64,000 nucleotides of DNA from Cryptomeria japonica (taxonomy: Eukaryota > Streptophyta > Pinopsida > Cupressales > Cupressaceae): the NCBI RefSeq assembly GCF_030272615.1, contig NC_081414.1, forward strand, positions 821,683,896-821,747,895, read 5' to 3'. The notes below the pieces were generated by a model, which did no database searches, had not been told where the DNA came from, and saw nothing but the letters and a program-made list of their open reading frames with translations. This document shows, piece by piece, positions 1-10,460 of this stretch. A program made the position numbers and the translations under genes. How positions within the stretch are numbered: position 1 is the first letter of the stretch; each line of letters starts with the position of its first letter.

Positions 1-589
1 TCTTTTTAACTTCAAAGGCAAAATGTTTTGTAGTCTAAGAATTTGAAATCCTAGTCAACTGAATTGAGAACACGTTTTTGCTTGAAGTAAAATCGCTTTG
101 AACTTGAAGGAAAAATGGCTTGTTCTTTCTTGCCCAAAATGATGTGTGGATTGTCATTTCTTTAAGTTGATGCAAGAAACAAAATTTGTGTTGTTGATTT
201 TAAGCACCAAAATAAAGATTTTTCTCCTATCTTGCAAAAAAGAAATTTTGTTGGGTTTTGAAATTGTGATTCTTTTTACCTTTGACAAATGAGATTCTTT
301 TTACAAGCCCAAAACAAAAATGTGTGACTCTTTTTAAGAGCCCAAATTGAAAAGTGAATTTTATTTAAACTAAAATAAAAGTGAATTAATTTTTAAGCCA
401 ACTTTGAAAAAGTTAGTAAAACAACTAAATTTACTTCCTAATCTAATTTTAAAACCTGCACAAAGAGATAAACAATTAGCAAAAATGATTATGGTGGGCT
501 TCTACAAGCCTAAATTCTGATTTTTCGGTCACAAAAAGCCTTTCTTACAACTCTCTGTTGTAATAGCACTACTATTTGTGAAAACAGAA

Positions 590-870
590 GTGCCATTTAA
601 CATGAAAGTGCTAAATAACAAATGAAATCGCTAAAATAAGTGCAAAAACGCTAAAAGAACTCTGTCAGACAGACTTAATTCTAGCAAACAGTGAGTTGAA
701 AGTGCTAAAAATAGATACGATAGCGCTATCTAATGGTCAATAGCGCTAAAAGACGGACAATAGCATCAGTTGAGAGACAATGTCGCTATTATTAGGAATA
801 ATAGTGCTAAAGTACCCACTTTCAAAGGCACTAAAACGTGAACTAAGGCACTAAAGCATGACCTGTGTGT
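590..870. repeat. Cluster of short AGYGCTAAA repeats with palindromes
   Basis: About ten copies of a 9-10 bp unit close to AAGTGCTAAA or TAGCGCTAAA recur in under 300 bp at irregular spacing. Several carry the AGCGCT core, and 719-730 is a perfect palindrome, GATAGCGCTATC. The units are not in a regular tandem array. They lie in the leader of the minus-strand relic. Confidence 0.6.
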
Positions 871-935
871 CAATGAAAACATGCAAAAGTTAGTAGTTTT
901 AAAAAAAATGATATCGGGAGGTTGCATCTTCGATT

Positions 936-951
936 CACGTCAGGTTCACCA
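936..951 (-). promoter_or_regulatory. Primer-binding site of the minus-strand gypsy relic
   Basis: On the minus strand the sequence reads TGGTGAACCTGACGTG, two bases past an LTR end in CA. It is one base different from the site just after the 5' LTR of the gypsy-type element at 44594 (TGGTGAACCAGACGTG). The shared sequence and position support a tRNA primer site. It is not the initiator-Met type used by the copia-like elements here, and I could not name the tRNA. Confidence 0.65.
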
Positions 952-953
952 AA

Positions 954-1395
954 TGATGCTCTACAAAAAGGATGGTTAGGATGACAAACACTAATAAAAA
1001 AGCAACAAACAAGTGTTAGTGTTAGGAAATCAAAGATCAAACTCTATCCTAAGCAAGCATATCAATAGAGACACTAAAAGAAAAATAGAACATTTAACAA
1101 AGAAAATAAATGCATCAAGGCATCTCCAAATGCCTTCCACCATGCTTGTAGCTTCTCCTCCCTTGTTCCTCTCCTCTCCAAGTTCCCAAATGAATGTAGC
1201 TCTTAGCAGTTTTTTGCACTATTCTGGATGTCTTATGGAGGTTCAAGATTGTAAATGCTTTAAACTATGCAAATGCAAGTGTAAAACAAACTAAATATGA
1301 TATATTATGTAATTAACTAAGATTAATTTTAGCCCAAAATGACAATGTGAGATGATTATGCTAAATGCTCTCTAAAATTCACTATAAGTTAGATG
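954..1395 (-). mobile_element. Gypsy-like LTR, U5 side, split by element A1
   Basis: The block begins TGATGCTC beside the primer site and is interrupted at 1395 by A1. The other half resumes at 15467, after the duplicated AGATG, and runs to 16468, where it ends AATTGACA. Joined, the LTR is about 1.44 kb and bounded by TG and CA. On the minus strand this half is R/U5 and the right-hand half is U3 plus promoter. A 93-codon frame at 1013-1294 has no recognisable features. The second LTR would lie left of the window. Confidence 0.55.
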
Positions 1396-2205
1396 TGTTG
1401 GCAAATGCACACTCCAATGAGACATTGTAGGTGATTGAAGGTTTTGTAATTGATGGCAACCTTACAATCCTATGACACCGGTAAGGCAATTCACCGGCAC
1501 TACCAAGATCAGATTCTACATCGACACTCAGGCTACTAACACCGGCAGTAAAAGGAAGCATACCGGCACAGGAAGCCGACAAGAATTTTATTGATAATGT
1601 ATTTTGTTTATTATTGTAAAAATATTGTAAGCCGACTTGGCATAATGTAAAATGACTCTTATATAAGAGAGATCATTGCAGGAACATTGTAATGATAAAG
1701 GATAAAGTATGGATGAATGTAATTAGGCAAAATAAGGCAAACCTATTATGCGAATTATAGGTTAAGGGTTCATGTAAGTAGCAAAGCTATAAACTGATAC
1801 TGGATCTGACATAGTAGATGCTATTTTGAAGAAGTACAAGACATTGGATTTATATAATCCATTTTGTAAGTTAGTGAGACTTCTATTTTGAGCAATGAGC
1901 TCTAGGCACTTGGCCTTCCTGCATGTGAAGGCCACTCTTGTAACAGTAATATTCTCTTATTGGCCAGTAAGTGAATATTGTGGGTCACAAATCCCATCGA
2001 GTTTTTTCCCACACCGGGTTTCCTCGTTAAAATATTGTGTTATGGTGTGTTTTTCATGTGGTTGTTTCCATCTCTGTTTATTGCATTATTTTTTGCTTAC
2101 CGATACACAGTTTTAAATTGCTCTACATGTTGTTAGTTAAGAAATTCTAACTACCAGTCAGATACTAATTCACCCCCCCTCTCAGTATTTGTGGGAATCC
2201 TAACA
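1396..2205 (+). repeat. 5' LTR of A1
   Basis: This 810-bp LTR is bounded by TG and CA and is directly repeated at 14653-15461. It has a TATA box at 1660-1667 and the C-rich block TTCACCCCCCCTCTCAGTA shortly before its end. The same LTR family occurs inverted at 35179-35985 and 40934-41730. Reading frames inside it are incidental. Confidence 0.95.
1656..1669 (+). promoter_or_regulatory. LTR TATA box within a 14-bp palindrome (A1)
   Basis: CTCTTATATAAGAG is a perfect palindrome containing TATATAAG, about 265 bp into the LTR, a plausible place for the U3/R boundary. The 3' LTR keeps it unchanged at 14913-14926. Confidence 0.6.
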
Positions 2206-2207
2206 AT

Positions 2208-2219
2208 TGGTATCAGAGC
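2208..2219 (+). promoter_or_regulatory. Primer-binding site, initiator-Met tRNA type (A1)
   Basis: TGGTATCAGAGC lies two bases after the 5' LTR. It is the classic primer site of plant Ty1/copia elements, complementary to the 3' end of initiator-Met tRNA. The same site follows the 5' LTRs of A2 and B. Confidence 0.93.
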
Positions 2220-2276
2220 CCGGTCCTCTATTTTCAGAAGCCTAACAACTTGAGGAAGATCTTGACATCGGTAGAC

Positions 2277-2929
2277 ATGGAAAATTTGATGAAGCAATTG
2301 GAAGCAGCTCTCTCAGATTTTGATACAGAAAAATTGAAAAATATCAAACTTGAAGATGATCTAAAGGCAACTCAGGAAATTATTCAAGCACTTCAAGAAA
2401 ATCTTACCATTGCAAGAAACAAGAGAAGAAAACTCTGTGAAAAAATGCAAATTGAGGATGATGAAAAAGAAACTCTTAATGATATGATAAACAAGTTGAA
2501 GCTAGAGAATATAACAACAAAGAATGAGATGCAGGATATGACTATGAGATTTGTAAGCAAATTGAAGATAGAAAGAAGAATGAAGAAGATTTGACTAGAA
2601 GACTAAGTGATGCAGGAAATGAGAACACCAGACTTAGCTATGAAAATGATTTGTTGAAAACAAATCTAATGCATACACAGAATGACTCCAATGAACTGAT
2701 GAGGCAAAAGGAAATCTTAGAAAGAGAACTAGATACTGCAAATCAGCACAAAGAAAAATTCAAGAAAAGCTCAGAAGAACTTGGTGACTTGCTGAAGAAA
2801 CAAAAACCTAAAGGTGACACTTGTGGAATTGGCTTTGAAGTTGGTGAAAGCTTTGGTACTACAAACACACAAGATCATAGACAACCGGTAAGACAACCTA
2901 CTTACAAATTCAATGGCAAATGCTTTAAC
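2277..2929 (+). pseudogene. A1 ORF1, N-terminal coiled-coil part (interrupted)
   Basis: The start is taken as the ATG at 2277 (MENLMKQLEAAL), also present in A2. The product is about 190 residues of Glu/Lys/Leu-rich heptads predicting a long coiled coil, then a GIGFEVGES motif and the first Cys pair of a zinc knuckle (KCFN). A one-base deletion near 2555-2560, judged against A2, moves the frame before TRRLSDAGNE. The reading stops at 2929 because a copia element is inserted inside the first zinc knuckle; it resumes at 10461. In SIRE/Maximus-type copia Gag proteins a coiled coil, a GLGY-like motif and zinc knuckles follow the capsid domain. I see only that tail here. Confidence 0.8.
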
Positions 2930-4463
2930 TGATAGTTCTGATGCTTAATGTAAGTACAGATCCAATAGCCAACAAGATGAGAGGGGGGCGTGAATCATAC
3001 AAACTTAATCTTCCATAAAAACATCAGATTCAACCTCAGTAACATATACTTTAGTAAGATAACCAAAACTGCTAAACATGCAAACTCAAAAGCATATAAA
3101 CATCATAAACCTTATAACACCAGATTTAACATGGAAACCCAAATAGGGAAAAACCACTGTGGGATTTCGGACCCACTAAGAAATATACTCTTCTAGAGTA
3201 TGCTCGGTTAAAAGAAAATCCTGTTAAAGATTACAAACACATTGCTAGATGTGACCCGGTTAAGGGATTTCCCTCAGATCTGTTAGGATCTTCACCTTGC
3301 TAGAAGTGACTTTGTTAAAGGATTTCAAACACTCAATTAGAATGTCACCTTGCTAGAGGGTTTTACAAATAAGACTATTAAGTCCACTCGGTTAAGAGAT
3401 TTTCTATCACTTTCACAAAATAACAGTAATAAAAATCTATCTACAACTTCACATCTAAAATGCTAAAGCAGATTCTTATTTGTTCAATACAATCTAGACA
3501 TAGAACTAATCTTGTCCATCTGCTGGGCTTCTATAATTTGCTATTCAAACAGGTCTTCAAGCTTTTGTGCTGGGTAATCACTATGTAGCATCCTTGTGCA
3601 TACATTTGCCCACGTACATTGTTTATCAATAGTTCCCTATTTATAAACAATTCGCCAACCACTTAATCTCCTTGATCACATTTCCCATGATTAATCATAG
3701 CTATCAGATCTTTAAACTTTGACTAGGTTCAATGTATCCTTCGATCTGAAAATGTTTTACCTCGCCTAGGAACTTGCATACATTTCTTGGAACTTGTGCT
3801 AGGGTATTGTGGTTCAATCTGAGCTATAGATCTTCATGTTGATTTTCCTTTGCCATAGATTCATTAACAAACTTCATGCATGGTATACCAATCATTTAAT
3901 CAGTTCTAGCTCATCAGCTTCCTTCATTAAATAACACATGTAACTATTTAATGTATTCTATTACAGCTCGGTTACAACTCAGTAAATACTAAACTTCACT
4001 CGGTAGACATTCTACCTTCATTGTCTAATAGCGATAACCTTACGGTTTACCGACTAGGTTCCTTAGGATTTACCGACTAGGTTCTTTGCTCGGTAACATA
4101 GTATAGTATTAACCTTACAATTTACAACATATGTATGATGTTAAAACTATCTAAACATCATGATCTCATCATTGTCTAACTCGGTAATAGTTGCCCATTA
4201 AATACCTTATTCATCCCCTTATTCATCATATTCTTTCTGTGTCTTTTACCGACATCTTTATACTCTTCAAATCATACTTCTCAAGATATGACAACATCAT
4301 ACTGAATTAGAAAATCAATTTCTTGACATCAATGACAAAATAATAATATCAAGACAGTAAACATCCTTAATCAGTTATATCCATAATCATCAACAACCTT
4401 CTCAATATCCTTGTTGAAATGCCAGCAATCTCCCATTGTTTATTATAATGCCAAATGCCAACA
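2930..4463 (-). repeat. 3' LTR of nested copia element
   Basis: This 1,534-bp LTR is the plus-strand left copy. It has a TATA-like sequence on the minus strand at 3638-3647 (TTTATAAATA). Near its left end is the G-run/C-run motif typical of the copia-like LTRs here, and it contains several copies of a U5 module close to AAATCCTTTAACAAGGT. The frame at 2990-3196 recurs in the other LTR and is incidental. Confidence 0.93.
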
Positions 4464-4475
4464 ATCTTCCCCTTT
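4464..4475 (-). promoter_or_regulatory. Polypurine tract of nested copia element
   Basis: On the minus strand AAAGGGGAAGAT directly abuts the 3' LTR start TGTTGGCA, the usual plus-strand primer position. Two more G-rich blocks lie just upstream at 4569-4580 and 4654-4675. The second reads GTTGTCAAAGGGGGAG, like blocks in A1, A2 and the copia fragment at 17950-18222. Confidence 0.8.
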
Positions 4476-4904
4476 AGCATTGATGGAAAAACCAATTGAT
4501 TTGACCTTAAAAAGATTCAGATTGTTGTGATTCTAAAATGCTGAAATGCTCTCTTGCTGTCATCAGAATTCTCCCCCATACATTAGACTTCTCCTCTTTT
4601 CTCCAGTTTTCTCCCTCTTTTTCTTTCAATCTTCTTCAGTCTTCTCCAATCTTCTCCCCCTTTGACAACAATGCCAAAAAAGTAAAGAATTAAAACATAA
4701 TTTCTTCCTGTATGAAGTGAATTCTTGCTGTAATGTATCAACTTAGTCTCGGTCAGAGAATTTGTCTTCAATTCCTGTTCCCTATATTGTATCCTGCATT
4801 ATTTCCTGTACACCTTTAGAAAACATCCTAAAGTGTGTAAATCAACATCAACTCCTAAAAGATATTTGATAGATTCATTGATTTGATGCTTTCACCAAAC
4901 TCGG

Positions 4905-5531
4905 TCAGTGAATAGAAGATAGGGGTAGGACCCCTAACTTACTTCTGAGATATTCAAAAGTGTCCTTTGGTAGTGGCTTGGTGAAGATATCTGCTATTTG
5001 TTCCTTTGTGCTAATATACTCCAACACCAGTTTCTTCTCTTGAGCTTCTTCTCTAAGATAATGATATTTGATAGAGATGTGCTTTGTCTTAGAGTGCATA
5101 ACAGGATTCTTTGAAATGTTAATGGCACTAGTATTGTCACAGAATATACTTACTGGCTTGGTAACTTTCTCATTTATACCTTCCAATAGTTTTTTGATTC
5201 ATGCTATGTTGGTACAATTCAATGCTACAACAACGTATTCAGCTTCTGCTGTTGACTGTGAAACACATCCTTGTTTCTTGCTAAGACAGCTCACTAGTCT
5301 GTCTCCTAAAAAGAAATCTCCTCCACTTGTATTTTTCCTATCATCAATGTTGCCTGCCCAATCAACATCAGTATAAACTTTTAAATCAAAATCATCTCCT
5401 TTCTGATATACTAAGCCATAATCCTCTGTGCCTTTCAAGTATCTAAAAATTCTTTTGATTGTTGTCATGTGTGTTTCCTTAGGATCTGGAGAGAATCTTG
5501 CAACTATACCTACTGCATGTGCTATGTCTAG
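4905..5531 (-). pseudogene. Copia RNase H domain (nested element)
   Basis: The frame continues from RT with the copia signatures LDIAHAVG, a DVDWAG block (a DADW variant), TSGGDFFLG, STAEAEYV, FCDNTSAI and the C-terminal KTKHISIKYHYLRE and ADIFTKPLP. RNase H removes the RNA strand during reverse transcription. It is broken by a TGA at about 5519-5521, where relatives have Arg before LDIA, and another stop near 5187-5198, where relatives have Trp. Both fit C-to-T changes on one strand or the other. All pieces from 7058 to 4905 share one frame. Confidence 0.9.
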
Positions 5532-6491
5532 TCAGCTATGAACAACATATTGTAGCTTTCCAATCATGGATCGGTAAAGTGTCTCATCAACAGATGCAGA
5601 TTCATCATTCTTTGATAATTTACAGTTGGTAGTCATAGGAGTACTTACTGGTTTTGAATCCTCCATTCCAAATTTCTTCAAGAAATCCTTTATGTACTTG
5701 GATTGAGTAATGAAAATCTCATTTTTAATTTGCAGTATCTGTAAACCTATAAAATACTTTATCTCACCGATTAATGACATCTCAAATTCTTTTCTCATTT
5801 CATTTCCAAAGTTCTTACATAAAGAGTCATTTCCACAAAATATAATATCATCAACAAATATGGCTAAGATCAGTATTCCATTTTCATCATTCTTCATGTA
5901 CATATTGTTGTTCTCACTTGTCCTTATAAAACCAATCTTAATCAAATAAGAGTGCAATCTTTCATACCATGCTCTAGGTGCTTGTTTCAGACCATATAAT
6001 GCTTTGTTCAATTTACATACCTGATCTTTATTATTGTCTTCAACAAATCCTTCAGGTTGTTCAATAAAAACTTCTTCTTCTAATATTCCATTCAGAAATG
6101 CAGATTTGACATCCATTTGATATACCTTGAAGTTTTTGAAAGCAACATATGCCAACAATGTTCTTACTCCTTCAAGTCTAGCCACAGGTGCAAAAGTTTC
6201 ACCATAATCAATTCCTTCTTCTTGAGCATAACCTTTGCAAACTAGTCTTGCTTTATTTTGAATGACCTCTCCTTTTTCATTTAGCTTGTTTCTGAAAATC
6301 CACTTTGTATCGATTACTTTTTTGTCCTTCGATCTTGGGATTAGTGTCCATGTGTCATTCTTCTTGATTTGATCAATCTCTTCTGTCATAGCATTTATCC
6401 AATCTTCACTGTTAAATGCCTCTTTCACTATTCTCGGTTCAAATTCAGATATCAGACATGTGTTCTGTCTCAGTTTGTTTCTTATCATCAC
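5532..6491 (-). pseudogene. Copia reverse transcriptase domain (RVT_2 type)
   Basis: The 319-codon open piece contains the standard copia RT blocks in order: [55 protein letters not shown] and the catalytic FVDDIIF (the YVDD box), then FFG/YFIGLQI and [13 protein letters not shown]. The polymerase motifs look intact, so damage to this element lies mostly elsewhere. It ends at an in-frame TGA inside YVVHS-LDIA, which leads directly into RNase H. It differs enough from the copia fragment at 16487 to be a separate family. Confidence 0.93.
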
Positions 6492-6599
6492 TGGATCATC
6501 CTTATCTCCTATAATCTGACTTGGTGCATGATGTCTTCTAACATACTTGGCTAATACAGGCTCGGTAGGCTCTGTATGATCTTCTTCATCACTCGGTAA

Positions 6600-7058
6600 C
6601 TAGATATTTTCTTCATTTTCTTCAACAGTTTTCTCAGTAGGACTTGTTAGTTGAACATAGACAAATTCATCATAATCTTTTGGTTCCTTGGAATTTCCTT
6701 CATCATTTCTTTTTGCAAATTCATCAATTTTCACATTTGCACTTTCTACTATTTTGTTAGATGATTTGATCAGACATTTAAATTCTTTACTTCTAGAAGA
6801 ATAACTAAGAAATGTTCCTTCTTCACTCTTCTGATCAAACTTTCCATTTCTATCATCTTTGTGTACATAGCATCTACTTCCAAAGATTTTAAAATAACTT
6901 ACATTAGGTTTCTTGTCATACCAGATTTCATATGGTGTCTTCAAAGTACCTTTCTTCAGTTGTACTCGGTTCAGGGTGTAAAGTGTAGTGCTTATTGCTT
7001 CTCTCCAAAATGTTTGTGGAACTTTTTTTTCAAGCATTAGTGTTCTAGCACAATCCAC
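6600..7058 (-). pseudogene. Copia integrase C-terminal part and linker
   Basis: The piece begins at MDCARTLMLEKKVPQTFWREA, the copia segment following the catalytic Glu helix (NGIAERRNR lies just upstream). It continues through TLNRVQLKKGTLKTPYEIW and FGSRCYVHKDDRNGKFD to an acidic linker before RT. Integrase inserts the cDNA into the genome. The piece shares the RT frame and is separated from it by a TAG at 6600-6602 and about 100 bp of poorly conserved linker. Confidence 0.88.
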
Positions 7059-7554
7059 AATAGATCTATTTCTTTTCTCAGCTATTCCATTTTGCTATGG
7101 AGTTCTCGGTGCAGAGACTTGTCTTTTAATACCATGATCATTGCAGAATAAGTTGAACACATCAGATGTGAACTCCCTCCTTTATCTGATCTAAGACATT
7201 TCAGTTGTCTTCTTGTAAAGCTTGATCTTGTCATCTTCCCCATCTGGCATCCTCAGCACATAACATTCTCAGGTTTTTCAAGACTTGGTAGACCTCTTAC
7301 TCGGTGCTTCTTACTTATTTTGATTAGATTATCAAAATTTACATGACAAAACCTTTTATGCCATAACCAGGTATCATCTATCTTTGTATACAAACATTTA
7401 TTCTGAGTTGAGTCAAGGTGAAATGTGTTACCTCTTGTTTGTGTCCTGATAGTAGCTAACTTTCCATTCTTGTCATGAACTTTGACAATTCCCTTCTGAA
7501 ATTCTATTCAGTAACTTGTATTGTTTATCTGTGCTACACTCAACAAATTGTATT
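7059..7554 (-). pseudogene. Copia integrase N-terminal region with core deletion
   Basis: Reading several frames shows LWHKRFCHVNFDNL and a CQMGK motif (the integrase His/Cys zinc region), followed almost at once by LRSDKGG and later NGIAERRNR. In full-length copia integrases about 100 residues, including the first catalytic Asp, lie between CQMGK and the RSDxGG block. Here the two are about 14 residues apart, with the junction near 7200-7215. At least two frameshifts and several stops also fall in this stretch. The enzyme would be dead even without the point mutations. Confidence 0.75.
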
Positions 7555-8139
7555 TCAACCTTCAACCCAATAAACATCATTGCATCTTGCATTGTCAAGA
7601 AGTGTTATAGATCCTTTACCTTTCACCAGACATGGTGCATCATTACCAAATCTTACATAGCCTCCATCATAATCTTCTAACATAACAAACTTGTGTTTCT
7701 CTCCTATCATATGATGTGAGCATCCACTATCTATGATCCAAGAATCATTAGTATTTATGTGAGATATTAGGGCTTTTTCTTCATACCTTTCTTCATCTGA
7801 TCCATCTTTGATAGCCACATAAACTACTAACTCTGTATCAGTTTCATCTGATTTATCATTGTTGGATTCCTCATTGGCTATTAAGCATGTCTTTCTATCT
7901 CTTCTTCTGAAGTCTCGGTGTCCTCTGTAATGATTGTCTTTCTGTCTGTCATCTCGGTAATCTCTCTTTTCAGTAGAATCTTTGTCAGGATAGTTAGAAG
8001 CCATATGTCCTATCTTATCACAATTGAAACATTTCAAAGGTAGTTTTCCTTTATACTTACCTTTGCCTCTCGGTAACCTTTTGGCTAATAGTGCTTCAAA
8101 CTCTTCCTGCTTTCCATACAGTTTGTGTACTTCTTCCAT
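7555..8139 (-). pseudogene. Copia Gag C-terminus and aspartic protease
   Basis: The 194-codon piece holds a basic GKGKYKGK stretch and a single zinc knuckle, CFNCDKIGHMASNYPD, whose last Cys is replaced by Tyr. A charged Arg/Asp/Lys region follows, then the copia protease motif WIIDSGCSHHM. Gag packages the RNA and the protease matures the polyprotein. It is in frame with the upstream Gag piece. A stop at 8176-8178 and compensating frame changes around 8110-8190 separate them. The frame ends at 7555 near VYWVEG, shortly before the integrase. Confidence 0.88.
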
Positions 8140-8178
8140 GTTCTTACAAAATCTATCACTTGCTCTACTGTGATCTCC

Positions 8179-8871
8179 TTAAGAGTACTTATACTTTCTT
8201 TGATTGTAATCATTAGATTCATCAAGATGAAAAGAACTAAATGCAGATTCAACTTTATTTACTGAAGATCCACTGTTATCAAAGTTACTTAGCTCAAATG
8301 CATGTATCTTACCAATAGTAGCATCTAAAGAAACTGGCATATTAGGTACATACCTCAATTCATTGATTGTAGAGACTCGGATTGCATAAGCCGGTAGAAG
8401 GGTTCTTAACAACTTACTTGTTATATCCTTTTCTTCAATAGTTCCACCCGCTCCTTTGATTTGATTGATAGACTCCTTTAGTCTTGTACTGTACTGAGTT
8501 ATTTTCTCACCTTCATTCATCCTCATAGATTCAAGTTGTCCTCTTAGACTATCTACTTTTGCTCTTTGAACATGTTCATCTCCTCCATATACTAATATGA
8601 GCTTATCCCACATAGCCTTTGCATCATTGCAGCCTTCTAGATCATTAAACTCTAAATCGGTCAATGCAGATGTTATTTCAATCATTGCTTGGATATGTTC
8701 TTGCTTTGCCTTTATCTCTTCCATTGTCAATGGATAGGTTCTCAGTGTGATGAAATCATTCTCTAGATAATATACATCATATTCTCCAACTCCTGATAGG
8801 TGCAGCTTCATCCTTTTCTGCCATGTAGAGAAACTTGACTTGTTCAGCTTCGGTGCATCCCTCTTATACAT
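8179..8871 (-). pseudogene. Copia Gag capsid domain (UBN2 type)
   Basis: The start is the ATG at 8871 (MYKRDAPKLNKSSFSTWQ), about 50 bp after the primer site. The 230 residues match the copia Gag capsid domain: FSTWQKRMKLHL near the N-terminus, then LEGCNDAKAMWDKLILVYGG, VQRAKVDSLRGQLESMRM, ITQYSTRLKESINQIK and LLRTLLPAY. Capsid assembles the particle around element RNA. No stop interrupts this piece, so it is the best-preserved part of the element. A1, A2 and B lack any counterpart. Confidence 0.9.
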
Positions 8872-8921
8872 CTTTGGATCTTTGCCTCAAGTACCTTTAA
8901 ACTTTTCTTCCAGAGTCCAAA

Positions 8922-8933
8922 GCTTTGATACCA
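8922..8933 (-). promoter_or_regulatory. Primer-binding site of nested copia element
   Basis: The minus strand reads TGGTATCAAAGC two bases after the LTR end. It is one mismatch from the initiator-Met tRNA primer site, in the expected place between 5' LTR and Gag. Confidence 0.88.
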
Positions 8934-8935
8934 AT

Positions 8936-10455
8936 TGATAGTTCTAATACTTAATGTAAGTACAGACCCAATAGCCAACAAGATGAGAGTGGGGGGGGGG
9001 GGGTGAATCATACAAACTTAATCTTCCATAAGAACATCAGATTTAACCTCGGTAACATATACTTCAGTAAGATAACCAAAACTGCTAAACATGCAAACTC
9101 AAAAGCATATAAACATTATAAACCTTATAACACCAGATTTAACATGGAAACCCAAATAGGGAAAAACCACTGTGGGATTTCGGACCCACTAAGAAATATA
9201 CTCTTCTAGAGTATGCTCGGTTAAAAGAAAATCCTGTTAAAGATTACAAACACATTGCTAGATGTGACCCGGTTAAGGGATTTCCCTCAGATCTGTTAGG
9301 ATCTTCACCTTGCTAGAAGTGACCTTGTTAAAGGATTTCAAACACTCAATTAGAATGTCACCTTGCTAGAGGGTTTTACAAATAAGACTGTTAAGTCCAC
9401 TCGGTTAAGAGATTTTCTATCACTTTCACAAAATAACAGTAATAAAAATCTATCTACAACTTCACATCTAAAATGCTAAAGCAGATTCTTATTTGTTCAA
9501 TACAATCTAGACATAGAGCTAATCTTGTCCATCTGCTGGGCTTCTATAATTTGCTATTCAAACAGGTCTTCAAGCTTCTGTGCTCGGTAATCACTATGTA
9601 GCATCCCTGTGGATACATTTGCCCACATACATTATTTATCAATAGTTCCCTATTTATAAACAATTCGCCAACCGCTTAATCTCCTTGATCACATTTCCCA
9701 TGATCAATCATAGCTATCAGATCTTTAAACTTTGACTAGTTTCAATGTATCCTTCGATCTGAAAATGTTTTCCCTCACCTAGGAACTTGCATACATTTCT
9801 TGGAACTTGTGCTAGGGTATTGCAGTTCAATCTGAGCTATAGATCTTCATGTCAATTTTCCTTTGCCATAGATTCATTAACAAACTTCATGCACGACATA
9901 CCAATCATTAAATAACGCATGTAACCATTTAATGTATTCTATTATAGCTCAGTTACAACTCGGTAACAACTCGGTAAATACTAAACTTCACTCGGTAGAC
10001 ATTCTGCCTTCATTAACCGATAGTGATAACCTTAGGGTTTATCGACTAGGTTCCTTAGGGTTTACCGACTAGGTTCTTTGCTCAGTAACATAGTCTAGTA
10101 TTAACCTTACAATTTACAACATATGTATGATGTTAAAACAATCTAAACATCATGATCTCATCATTGTCTGACTCGGTAATAGTTGCCCATTGAATACCTT
10201 ATTCATCCCCTTATTCATCATATTCTTTCTATGTCTTTTACCAACATCTTTATACTCTTCAAATCATACTTCTCAAGATATGGCAACATCATACTGAATT
10301 AGCAAATCAATTTCTTGACATCTATGACAAAATAATAATATCAAGACAGTAAACATCCTTAATCAGTTATATCCATAATCATCAACAACCTTCTCAATAT
10401 CCTTATTGAAATGCCAACAATCTCCCATTGTTTGTTATAATGCCAAATGCCAACA
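8936..10455 (-). repeat. 5' LTR of nested copia element
   Basis: This 1,520-bp LTR is nearly identical to 2930-4463. It carries a minus-strand TATA-like box at 9651-9660, and a 14-base G run near 8993-9003 replaces the shorter run of the other copy. CTCGGTAA/ACTCGGT words are frequent in it. Confidence 0.93.
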
Positions 10456-10460
10456 TTAAC

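Larger units (their letters stand above)
1..951 (-). other. Internal leader of a minus-strand gypsy-like relic
   Basis: No convincing protein is coded here on either strand. On the minus strand this DNA lies just downstream of a primer-binding site at 936-951 and an LTR end at 954, so I read it as the untranslated leader of a gypsy-like element running off the left edge. The stretch 1-480 is AT-rich and contains several loosely repeated GATTCTTTTTAC / GACTCTTTTTAAGAGCCC phrases. The stretch 590-870 holds a cluster of GCTAAA repeats. Confidence 0.5.
2930..10455 (-). mobile_element. Ty1/copia element nested in A1
   Basis: Direct LTRs at 2930-4463 and 8936-10455 are bounded by TG and CA and flanked by TTAAC at 2925-2929 and 10456-10460. 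Genes run on the minus strand in copia order: Gag, protease, integrase, RT, RNase H. The two LTRs look about 97% alike by eye, so this is one of the youngest events in the window. It cannot act alone: the protein frame has stops and frameshifts, the Gag zinc knuckle has lost a Cys, and the integrase core has an internal deletion. It interrupts A1 ORF1 within a zinc-knuckle coding sequence. Confidence 0.95.

Noticed and set aside
1013-1294. 93-codon frame near the left end
   Set aside because: It starts at GTG, has no similarity that I recognise, and lies inside a gypsy-like LTR on the opposite strand.
2990-3196. Near-identical 68-codon frames at 2990-3196 and 9003-9209
   Set aside because: They are the same place in the two LTRs of the nested copia; identity reflects LTR identity, and they lie on the strand opposite its genes.
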